Source of the DNA: Nitrospirota bacterium
Lineage (GTDB): Bacteria > Nitrospirota > CAKKRA01 > 9FT-COMBO-42-15
NCBI GenBank assembly: GCA_016214425.1
Contig: JACRON010000208.1
Span: forward strand, 1-6,867
Length of the DNA: 6,867 bases
Reading direction: 5' to 3'
The notes beneath the pieces were generated by a model. That model was not told the origin of the DNA and searched no databases. It worked only from the letters and a program-made list of their open reading frames with translations. Of this stretch, positions 1-5,100 are shown piece after piece. Numbering within the stretch: position 1 is the first letter of the stretch; the number at the start of each line of letters is the position of its first letter. Made by a program: the position numbers and the translations under genes.

Positions 1-124
1 CATCAATCCTTGCAATCTCCAGCAAGACAGCGCATGTTGCCACCTCAATAGCATGAGGCATTTGGGCTTTAGTGCTTTTTTTAGAAAGGTATTTGGAAAA
101 AAAGGAATCTAATTTATTAAGCAT
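1..124 (-). CDS. TerB-like protein, N-terminal fragment (runs off the left edge)
   Basis: Reading leftward from the ATG at 124-122 gives 41 complete codons with no stop before the window ends. The peptide starts MLNKLDSFFSKYLSKK, a charged amphipathic stretch. It continues with HAIEVATCAVLLEIARID at about residues 24-41. The pattern 'ATxAxLLEIAxxD' is typical of the first helix of the TerB/tellurite-resistance-like helical family (DjlA N-terminal type), whose acidic residues can bind metal. The role of stand-alone TerB-like proteins is poorly defined; stress or envelope functions have been suggested. An AAGGAG sits 10 nt upstream of the ATG, and a good promoter lies further upstream on this strand (TTGTCA, 17 bp, TATAAA). 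The gene is divergent from the permease. The family call rests on only 41 residues. Confidence 0.6.
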   Translation of the reverse strand, partial: MLNKLDSFFSKYLSKKSTKAQMPHAIEVATCAVLLEIARID

Positions 125-156
125 GGTTACATGGCTCCTTAGATAGTTTTATGTCT

Positions 157-185
157 TTTATACCAAAAATAAAAATAATTGACAA
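157..185 (-). promoter_or_regulatory. Promoter of the TerB-like gene
   Basis: On the minus strand TTGTCA (185-180) and TATAAA (162-157) are separated by 17 bp. Each matches the sigma-70 consensus at 5 of 6 positions, and they lie at a sensible distance upstream of the ATG at 124. The -35 hexamer is the reverse complement of the TTGACAA that would serve the divergent permease gene. Confidence 0.5.
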
Positions 186-207
186 GCTTTATTGCGGATT
201 TTAATAA
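179..207 (+). promoter_or_regulatory. Putative promoter of the NCS2 permease gene
   Basis: A perfect -35 TTGACA is at 179-184. Candidate -10 boxes are TTTAAT at 200-205 (5 of 6 matches but only a 15-bp spacer) or AATAAG at 203-208 (18-bp spacer, 4 of 6). No single arrangement is ideal, so the exact -10 is uncertain. Use of this promoter would leave a leader of roughly 90 nt before the permease start; no known purine riboswitch core was recognised in it. Confidence 0.35.
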
Positions 208-296
208 GCATATAACAGGATAAGGTTTGTTTTTTTTACTGGAAAGGATAATAAGATTGTGCTATAAAATCCCTGCTGATAATATGTCCAAATCAT

Positions 297-300
297 GAGG
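297..300 (+). promoter_or_regulatory. Ribosome binding site that decides the permease start
   Basis: GAGG at 297-300 lies only 2 nt before the ATG at 303 but 8 nt before the in-frame ATG at 309. The second spacing is normal for initiation, so 309 is preferred and the two extra residues (Met-Pro) are probably not translated. Confidence 0.5.
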
Positions 301-308
301 ATATGCCT

Positions 309-1862
309 ATGATTAAAAAAATCCCCTATCCATGGTTTGTGCGGAAAGACCTTGATGGTTTTTTTGGGCTGGCTATAGACAATCTGATACAGTTGATGCT
401 GATTGTTGCCTTAACAAACAGGGTCGCAGGCATCCCAAATGAGGTTGTATTTGGCTATATACTCCCCGGTGCAGCGATATCCATTATAGCCGGAAATATC
501 TTCTATTCCATACAGGCAAGGAAGCTTGCCATGCGCACTGGCAGAGACGATGTAACAGCGCTTCCCTATGGCATAAACACAGTAAGCCTTTTTGCATATA
601 TATTTTTTGTTATGGCCCCTGTTTATCATGAGACAAAGAATCCTGACCTTGCATGGAAGGTTGGGCTTGTGGCGTGTTTTTTTAGCGGTGTAATAGAAAC
701 AGCAGGCGCCTTTGTCGGCGACTGGCTCAGGAGGATAACACCGAGGGCAGCGCTCTTATCAACTCTTGCAGGCATTGCCATAACATTTATATCTATGGAA
801 TTTGCATTCCAAATCTTTGCAAAGCCCGGGCTTGCATTAATCCCTGCTGCAATAATCCTGTTTTATTATATGTCCCATGTGCGCCTGCCCGGCGGGATAC
901 CGGGCGGCCTATTTGCAATTGGGGTTGGCACAGCAATAGCATGGGCGCTGAATCTTTCAGGTATGAGCGGATATTTTGACCCTGACTGGAGCAAGGGGAT
1001 ATCAGCCACTATACATCCTCCAATACCTGTTATTGGAAGCGTTTTTAGTCTGATTAGCAGTGAATATGTCTGGCGGTATATGTCTGTAATTATTCCAATG
1101 GGGCTTTTTAATGTAGTCGGCTCTCTGCAAAACCTTGAAAGCGCAGAGGCAGCAGGAGACAGATACGAAACAAAGCCATCCCTTCTTGCAAATGGGATTG
1201 GAAGCATCATTGCTTCATTCTTTGGAAGCTGTTTTCCTACTACTATTTATATCGGCCATCCCGGCTGGAAGGCGCTCGGCGCAAAAACCGGTTATTCAAT
1301 ATTAAATGGCATCTTCATTGCCTTTATATGCTTTACAGGGACAATGGATGCTGTGCTTAGGCTTATACCCCTTGAGGCAGGTGTCGGCATACTTCTTTGG
1401 ATAGGTATTATTATTGCTGCACAGGCATTTCAGGAGACGCCAAAGCATCATGCCTTAGCAGTTGCAATAGGATTGTTCCCTTCACTCGCATCATGGGGGT
1501 TAAACATGGTAGAGTCAGGCCTCCGCGCTGCAAAGACAACATTATACAGCACAGTAACAAGCGGAGCATTTCAGGGCATATTGCCAATCACAGGCGCCAT
1601 AGCATTAAGTCAGGGATTTATCTTTACATCCATGATACTCTCTGCAATGTCTGTTTATGTAATAGAAAAGGAGTACAAAAAGGCGTCACTCTGGGCATTT
1701 ACAGGCGCAGCAATGTCCTTCTTTGGCATAATCCACGCCTACTCATTAACACCTGCAGGCATCGGCAACAGATTCGGCATTGCTGCTGCAACTGAATTTG
1801 CAATAGCATATACTGCAGTGGCGCTGTTCCTTTGGCTGCTGTATGTAAGGACAAAGAAATAG
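309..1862 (+). CDS. NCS2-family (xanthine/uracil-type) permease
   Basis: A polytopic inner-membrane protein of 517 residues, 519 if the ATG at 303 is used; residue numbers here count from that one. Long hydrophobic segments run throughout, consistent with the 12-14 helices of the NCS2 nucleobase-transporter fold. Family marks include VTALPYGINT (about 84-93), which matches the AzgA-type 'DVTALPxGIxT' region. They also include NVVGSLQNLESAEAAGD (270-286) and LLANGIGSIIASFFG (294-308), which correspond to the 'DTxGT' and 'xLADAIGT' regions of AzgA-like transporters. These proteins usually move nucleobases, such as adenine, guanine, hypoxanthine or xanthine, with protons. The substrate-site segment reads FPTTIYIGHPGWKALG (311-326) rather than the usual TTTYVESAAG, so the substrate is open. 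The protein is longer than typical AzgA members (about 430-450). A location near guaB/guaA would fit purine uptake, but a minus-strand cassette separates them. A regulator or non-purine carrier cannot be excluded. Confidence 0.85.
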   Translation: MIKKIPYPWFVRKDLDGFFGLAIDNLIQLMLIVALTNRVAGIPNEVVFGYILPGAAISIIAGNIFYSIQARKLAMRTGRDDVTALPYGINTVSLFAYIFFVMAPVYHETKNPDLAWKVGLVACFFSGVIETAGAFVGDWLRRITPRAALLSTLAGIAITFISMEFAFQIFAKPGLALIPAAIILFYYMSHVRLPGGIPGGLFAIGVGTAIAWALNLSGMSGYFDPDWSKGISATIHPPIPVIGSVFSLISSEYVWRYMSVIIPMGLFNVVGSLQNLESAEAAGDRYETKPSLLANGIGSIIASFFGSCFPTTIYIGHPGWKALGAKTGYSILNGIFIAFICFTGTMDAVLRLIPLEAGVGILLWIGIIIAAQAFQETPKHHALAVAIGLFPSLASWGLNMVESGLRAAKTTLYSTVTSGAFQGILPITGAIALSQGFIFTSMILSAMSVYVIEKEYKKASLWAFTGAAMSFFGIIHAYSLTPAGIGNRFGIAAATEFAIAYTAVALFLWLLYVRTKK

Positions 1863-2097
1863 CAGCTATCTTTTGCAGGATGATTTATACCAATTAAGCC
1901 GCAATGATGCGCCAGCTCGTAGCCCCAATTTTCATATTTCCCTTGAAGCAAGCTTTGTCATGGGTGTAGACCAGAGCCTGTTTAGCTTCCTATATATATT
2001 TGCAGCAGGCTAAAGGCTGGGTAATGGAGAGGCGCGACTCTTGCTTCTTTCTGGGTGCTACCAGAGAATCCAAAGGCAGAGAGCAATTAAAGAGGTA
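1863..2097. other. Convergent intergenic region with small hairpins
   Basis: This gap lies between the 3' ends of the permease (plus strand) and the small minus-strand gene ending at 2098. It holds the left REP-like copy (2000-2047). It also holds a hairpin TCTGG-gtgcta-CCAGA (2050-2065) that extends by two pairs including one G-U. Neither structure is followed by a T-run on either strand, so no convincing intrinsic terminator was seen. No gene is supported here. Confidence 0.5.
2000..2047 (+). repeat. REP-like palindromic repeat, left copy
   Basis: This 48-nt segment begins TTGCAGCAGGCTAAAGGCTG and ends TTGCTTC. It aligns in the same orientation with 3053-3099 at about three quarters of positions, sharing TTGCAGCAG, CTAAA, GCTG, AATG, AGGCGC and TGCTTC. 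The first half is a decayed palindrome (CAGC...GCTG around CTAAA). A second small palindrome, AGAG-gcgcga-CTCT, is at 2028-2041. The form GCAGGCTAAAGCCTGC is familiar from dispersed palindromic repeats in many bacteria, and this looks like a degenerate relative. No RAYT transposase gene is in the window. Confidence 0.5.
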
Positions 2098-2292
2098 TCA
2101 AGCCTTTTGTACTGGTATTTCATCAGGCTTAAGCCAGACAGCCTTGCCATCTTTCCATATAACAATGGGATTGCCCGCCTGTTTATGTTTAAGCAAGGCT
2201 TCACGCACACCCTGAACAAGCGCCTGTGTAATCTTATCAGGGTCAGAAAACACCTCTGTGATTTTGTCTCTATGTCTTTGTTTTATTGCCAT
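2098..2292 (-). CDS. Small partner protein of the zeta-toxin-like kinase (candidate antitoxin)
   Basis: A 64-residue protein starts at the ATG at 2292-2290 (MAIKQRHRDK), 23 nt inside the 3' end of the kinase gene. The reading frame stays open upstream to 2358, but that part lies wholly inside the kinase gene in another frame and is unlikely to be used. No Shine-Dalgarno is evident before 2292, so translation is probably coupled to the kinase gene. The sequence has a basic N-terminus (KQRHRDK), a probable helix DKITQALVQGVREALLKHK (19-37), and a beta-like C-terminus NPIVIWKDGKAVWLKPDEIP (41-60). I recall similar short proteins next to COG4185 kinases, usually annotated as hypothetical. The antitoxin role is inferred from size, overlap and neighbour; no DNA-binding motif is clear. 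Confidence 0.6.
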   Translation of the reverse strand: MAIKQRHRDKITEVFSDPDKITQALVQGVREALLKHKQAGNPIVIWKDGKAVWLKPDEIPVQKA

Positions 2293-2869
2293 ATCTATTA
2301 AGAATATAATACCATATTGCCTCGTCCTTGACAACCAAATACCGCTCTTGTTCTCCATAAGCTACAATTCTGGGTTCTGCAGAAGAGTTGTCATAAAAAA
2401 ACCATTTATCTGTTAAAGCACGGTAGAGTTTGAAAAAGTTGCGAATGCCAGCATGATATCGCCTGCGGATAGTTTCCTCAGGCACATTGTGGCCGCCCAT
2501 GCGAACCCTTTCAGCCACACGATTTATAGCAAAATCCTCGCTTGGCAGCCAAAGAAAAACAAGATGAAATTTATAATCCTTTTTGCGAAGTTTAGCAATC
2601 CATGGGGCAAAGGTTCTGGATGCTAAGGTGGTTTCAAAGGCAAAATCCTCACGTTTTTTTGCAAGATAATATATGCGCTCAAGCATTATGCGCCCTGCAT
2701 GAAAAACTGCACCCTCTGGTTGAAATCCAGATAGCCCCTGAGCAATTAGGTCTGCATTAACAAACTCCGTTACTTCAAGAGTGCCTTTCAATAAAGAAGG
2801 AGCGGTTGTAGATTTCCCTGCGCCGTTAGGCCCGGCAATGACAATAAGATGCGGCTGATGGTTACTCAT
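2270..2869 (-). CDS. Zeta-toxin / COG4185-family P-loop kinase
   Basis: A protein of 199 residues from the ATG at 2869-2867; an in-frame TTG nine bases upstream (2878) is also possible. GAGGG at 2885-2881 lies 11 nt before the ATG but only 2 nt before the TTG, which favours the ATG. A Walker A motif GPNGAGKST is at about 13-21, preceded by a hydrophobic strand LIVIA. Then come FVNADLIAQGLS (36-47), FETTLASRTF (78-87), and an arginine-rich lid-like segment RVAERVRMGGHNVPEETIRR (117-136). This layout matches the zeta-toxin/COG4185 group; true zeta toxins phosphorylate UDP-N-acetylglucosamine and so poison cell-wall synthesis. The substrate of the short COG4185 members is not established, so 'toxin' is an inference. 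It overlaps the next gene by 23 nt, and the pair probably forms one transcript. The protein is full length for this group. Confidence 0.8.
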   Translation of the reverse strand: MSNHQPHLIVIAGPNGAGKSTTAPSLLKGTLEVTEFVNADLIAQGLSGFQPEGAVFHAGRIMLERIYYLAKKREDFAFETTLASRTFAPWIAKLRKKDYKFHLVFLWLPSEDFAINRVAERVRMGGHNVPEETIRRRYHAGIRNFFKLYRALTDKWFFYDNSSAEPRIVAYGEQERYLVVKDEAIWYYILNRYGNKTKT

Positions 2870-2923
2870 AAATAGCAAATCCCTCTAACATTAATGAAGA
2901 AGAAAAGCTGGCGTATCTGCCTG

Positions 2924-2940
2924 CTGTCAGACAGGTCTGA
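2924..2940. promoter_or_regulatory. Overlapping palindromes upstream of the kinase operon (candidate operator)
   Basis: CTGTC-A-GACAG (2924-2934) and TCAGAC-AG-GTCTGA (2927-2940) are both perfect inverted repeats and share bases. They lie 55-71 nt upstream of the kinase ATG, where an autoregulatory operator could sit. The wider sequence (CTGCCTG...CAGGTCTG) also resembles a common dispersed palindrome, so a REP-type origin is the alternative. No clear -35/-10 pair was found around it. Confidence 0.3.
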
Positions 2941-3052
2941 AAAAGATATTACAAATTAATAGAAAAAGCAAGGTTAAAAGGCCCAAAGGAGTCAGGCTTT
3001 TTTGTAACAGGCTTGAAAACAAGACAGCAAATTTTTTTAAGATAAGATTTTT

Positions 3053-3099
3053 TTGCAGCAGACTAAATGCTGCGCAATGTGTAGGCGCACACCTGCTTC
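3053..3099 (+). repeat. REP-like palindromic repeat, right copy
   Basis: This is the better preserved copy of the sequence at 2000-2047, in the same orientation. It has a perfect 6-bp stem GCAGCA (3055-3060) / TGCTGC (3068-3073) around the 7-nt loop GACTAAA. A second stem AGGCGC (3083-3088) / GCGCCT (3106-3111) extends past the aligned part. Two consecutive stem-loops are the usual architecture of REP/BIME-type elements. The matching copy is just beyond the other end of the kinase/small-protein pair, so the pair is bracketed. Confidence 0.5.
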
Positions 3100-3186
3100 C
3101 TAAAAGCGCCTGTACGGTTTAACAAACGGAATTGTTTTTCAATGGTAAAGCAGACTGAGGTAAAGTGGCGGTAAGCAAAAGAGGTA

Positions 3187-3215
3187 TTTAAAAATAAGGT
3201 GTTTTAGGATATGAT
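3187..3215 (+). promoter_or_regulatory. Weak putative promoter for the 75-residue gene
   Basis: TTTAAA (3187-3192) and TATGAT (3210-3215) are 17 bp apart and match the -35 and -10 consensus at 4 and 5 of 6 positions. The -10 lies 20 nt before the ATG at 3236, so the leader would be very short. In A/T-rich DNA such matches are easily found by chance. Confidence 0.25.
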
Positions 3216-3235
3216 TAATAAGGAAGGGTTAAATT

Positions 3236-3463
3236 ATGCGGATAAAGGTAAAAGCCTATTCAGGCTATAAGGCAGAAGAGAGGCCAATCTCCTTTACCAT
3301 TGGCGAAAAGGAGCTAAGAATAGAAGAGCTCCTTGACAGATGGTATGGCGAAGATTATGAATACTTTAAATTAAGGGCTGATGACAGGTGCATTTATATC
3401 ATCCGCTACAACAGGGATGAGGACTTCTGGGAGCTTGTTATGATGGAGGGTGAAAAGGTTTAG
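3236..3463 (+). CDS. Small conserved-looking protein of unknown function
   Basis: A 75-residue soluble protein starts at an ATG with a strong Shine-Dalgarno AGGAAGG (3221-3227) 8 nt upstream. The sequence alternates beta-like and charged stretches: MRIKVKAYSGYKAEERPISF (1-20), the acidic, aromatic centre LLDRWYGEDYEYFKLRADD (32-50), then CIYIIRYNRDEDFWELVMME (52-71). No signal peptide or membrane segment is present. I have seen similar short proteins, with the pattern 'YSGYKAxERPxxF...DRWYGEDYxYFKxRADD', as hypothetical proteins in Desulfobacterota and Nitrospirota genomes, but no function is known to me. Coding is supported by the RBS, a full-length frame and codon use like that of guaB. It may be expressed alone, since guaB follows after 172 nt of structured DNA. 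Confidence 0.75.
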   Translation: MRIKVKAYSGYKAEERPISFTIGEKELRIEELLDRWYGEDYEYFKLRADDRCIYIIRYNRDEDFWELVMMEGEKV

Positions 3464-3492
3464 AAAAGGAGATATAGCAGGGAGAAAAAGGA

Positions 3493-3534
3493 ATGGAGTG
3501 CGATTGGACGGAATTTGCTGCTGTTTCCCCTTGA
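3493..3534 (+). other. Possible 13-codon leader ORF upstream of guaB
   Basis: ATG at 3493 opens a short frame, MECDWTEFAAVSP, that stops at TGA 3532-3534. GGGAG (3480-3484) lies 8 nt before it. The stop overlaps the segment 3528-3537 that can pair with the guaB leader hairpin, so a translating ribosome would block that pairing. No codon run for a regulatory amino acid is present. A frame this short can easily be accidental. Confidence 0.2.
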
Positions 3535-3614
3535 CGGAATAGGTATTATATGTTAATTTTCATAGAAATTTTTATTTCACCCTCACCCCTGCCCTCTCCC
3601 GTCAAGGGAGAGGG
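3528..3614 (+). promoter_or_regulatory. Structured guaB leader with two mutually exclusive pairings
   Basis: A perfect 9-bp hairpin CCCTCTCCC (3592-3600) / GGGAGAGGG (3606-3614), with loop GTCAA, ends 6 nt before the guaB Shine-Dalgarno. An upstream segment CCCTTGACGG (3528-3537) is exactly complementary to CCGTCAAGGG (3599-3608), the loop and flanks of that hairpin, so both pairings cannot form together. No T-run follows, so the hairpin is not an intrinsic terminator. Hairpins of this CCCTCTCCC/GGGAGAGGG kind also occur as dispersed intergenic repeats, which is the main alternative to a regulatory role. Confidence 0.35.
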
Positions 3615-3620
3615 AGAAGA

Positions 3621-3628
3621 GGAAGGAG
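3621..3628 (+). promoter_or_regulatory. guaB ribosome binding site
   Basis: GGAAGGAG lies 7 nt before the ATG at 3636 and fixes the guaB start. It is directly downstream of the 9-bp hairpin, which may affect ribosome access. Confidence 0.7.
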
Positions 3629-3635
3629 ATGCCTT

Positions 3636-5099
3636 ATGATAGATAAAAACATAGAGACAGGCCTTACCTTTGATGATGTAGTCCTGATACCTGCAAAGTC
3701 TGAGATTTTGCCAAAAGAGGTGGATGTCTCAACACACCTCACAAAACATACAAAGATAAATATTCCAATAATAAGCTCTGCAATGGATACAGTAACAGAG
3801 GCAAGGCTTGCCATAGCCATTGCGCAGGAGGGCGGCATAGGCGTTGTTCACAGGGCGCTCGGCATTGAGGAGCAGGCATCAGAGGTTGAGAAGGTTAAAA
3901 AATCCGAAAGCGGCATGATTATTGACCCTATCACAGTCTCGCCTGACCATAAGATATATGAGGCAATGCAGTTGATGGAGAAATACAGGATATCAGGCCT
4001 GCCTGTTACAAAGAATAAGAGGCTTGTGGGCATACTCACAAACAGGGATTTAAGATTTGAGACAAGGATGCATTTAAAGGTTGCAGATGTTATGACAAAG
4101 GATAAACTTATAACTGTTCCTGTTGGTACAACCCTTGAAGAGGCAAAAGAGATACTCCACAAGCACAGGATTGAGAAGCTCCCTGTTGTCAACGACAGGT
4201 TTGAATTAAAGGGCCTGATAACAATAAAGGATATCCAGAAGAGGATAAAGTATCCGAATGCCTGCAAGGACAAATACGGAAGACTGCGCGTTGCTGCTGC
4301 AGTTGGGACAGGGAAGGAAGGCGAAGACAGGGCAGATGCATTAATCAAGGCAAATGTGGATGTGATAGTTGTTGACACTGCGCACGGCCATTCAAAGGGC
4401 GTATTGGATATGGTAAAGACTATAAAAAGAAAATACCCTGAGCAGGAGGTTGTAGCAGGAAATATAGCAACAGTAGAGGCTGCGAAGGATTTAATCAGGG
4501 CAGGTGTGGATGCAATAAAGGTTGGTGTCGGCCCGGGCTCTATTTGCACAACAAGGATTGTTGCAGGCGCTGGCGTGCCGCAGATAACGGCAATTGCAAA
4601 ATGTCATGAAGTTGCAAAAAAATATAGGATACCGATAATCGCTGACGGCGGCATAAAATATTCAGGCGACATATCAAAGGCGATTGCAGCAGGCGCATCC
4701 TCTGTTATGATCGGCGGGATTTTTGCAGGGACTGAAGAGAGTCCGGGAGAAATGGTCCTTTTTCAGGGCAGGAGCTATAAGGTTTACCGCGGCATGGGCT
4801 CGCTCGGCGCTATGCAGAGAGGCGGCGCTGACAGGTATTTTCAGGAGAAGGGTCTTGAGGAGAAGAAACTCGTTCCTGAGGGCATTGAGGGAAGGGTGCC
4901 TTATAAGGGCAAACTCTCAGATGTTGTATATCAATTAATCGGAGGCCTTAAGGCAGGCATGGGATATTGCGGATGCAGGACAATAAAGGAGCTTCACGAT
5001 AAGGCAAGGTTTATAAAAATTACATCAGCAGGGTTGAAGGAGAGTCATGTCCACGATGTTATAATAACAAAGGAGGCGCCGAACTACAGGCTGGAGTAA
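3636..5099 (+). CDS. guaB: Inosine-5'-monophosphate dehydrogenase
   Basis: A cytoplasmic enzyme of 487 residues, the normal bacterial length. It oxidises IMP to XMP with NAD+, the first committed step to GMP. The N-terminal part has TGLTFDDVVLIPAKSEILP (8-26) and SSAMDTVTE (47-55). Two CBS domains lie at about 93-205, the usual site of allosteric nucleotide binding. The catalytic barrel shows DTAHGHS (247-253) and the active-site loop GVGPGSICTTR (297-307), with catalytic Cys304 and the potassium-binding GPGSIC turn. It continues with IADGGIKYSGD (335-345), MIGGIFAGTEESPGE (358-372), GMGSLGAMQ (386-394) and the flap Arg-Tyr pair at 400-401 in ADRYFQ. No key residue is missing. The start is fixed by the GGAAGGAG site. 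guaA follows after a single base, so the two are surely co-transcribed. The structured leader hints at, but does not prove, control at the RNA level. Confidence 0.98.
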   Translation: MIDKNIETGLTFDDVVLIPAKSEILPKEVDVSTHLTKHTKINIPIISSAMDTVTEARLAIAIAQEGGIGVVHRALGIEEQASEVEKVKKSESGMIIDPITVSPDHKIYEAMQLMEKYRISGLPVTKNKRLVGILTNRDLRFETRMHLKVADVMTKDKLITVPVGTTLEEAKEILHKHRIEKLPVVNDRFELKGLITIKDIQKRIKYPNACKDKYGRLRVAAAVGTGKEGEDRADALIKANVDVIVVDTAHGHSKGVLDMVKTIKRKYPEQEVVAGNIATVEAAKDLIRAGVDAIKVGVGPGSICTTRIVAGAGVPQITAIAKCHEVAKKYRIPIIADGGIKYSGDISKAIAAGASSVMIGGIFAGTEESPGEMVLFQGRSYKVYRGMGSLGAMQRGGADRYFQEKGLEEKKLVPEGIEGRVPYKGKLSDVVYQLIGGLKAGMGYCGCRTIKELHDKARFIKITSAGLKESHVHDVIITKEAPNYRLE

Positions 5100-5100
5100 A

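Larger units (their letters stand above)
2870..3235. other. A/T-rich intergenic region between divergent genes
   Basis: This 366-base gap lies between the kinase start (minus strand) and the 75-residue gene (plus strand). It contains overlapping palindromes at 2924-2940 and a weak hairpin GCC/GGC followed by five T (about 2978-3003). It also has a CTTG-AAAA-CAAG mini-hairpin (3012-3023) and two runs of seven T starting 16 nt apart (3032-3038 and 3048-3054). The right REP-like copy (3053-3099) and a weak plus-strand promoter near 3187-3215 complete it. No coding frame is convincing. Confidence 0.5.

Noticed and set aside
262..300. Possible purine riboswitch before the permease (TATAAAATCC...ATATG resembles part of the aptamer)
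   Set aside because: The conserved core GTTTCTACC and the second paired loop are absent, so the resemblance is superficial.
866..1210. Minus-strand open frame of 114 codons inside the permease gene
   Set aside because: It is fully antisense to a well-supported membrane protein gene and has no recognisable protein features.
1739..1951. Minus-strand frame overlapping the permease 3' end, and a second short frame near 1890-1990 reading like QALVYTHDKACFKGN
   Set aside because: Both look faintly protein-like but are short, lack an RBS and match no family I know. The second has no usable start, so at best it is an unidentifiable remnant.
2000..2301. Two plus-strand frames of 71 and 86 codons opposite the small partner gene
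   Set aside because: They overlap the minus-strand pair and the REP-like repeat, and their translations show no domain or coding character.
2978..3003. GCC/GGC hairpin with five T as a terminator
   Set aside because: The G/C stem is only 3 bp, and no plus-strand gene upstream needs it.
3592..3614. Hairpin CCCTCTCCC/GGGAGAGGG as an intrinsic terminator
   Set aside because: It is followed by a purine-rich RBS region rather than a T-run.
3848..4549. Long minus-strand open frame of 233 codons opposite guaB
   Set aside because: It lies entirely within guaB, which is certain from its motifs. The translation is a low-complexity Ser/Thr/Phe-rich shadow with no RBS or family signature.
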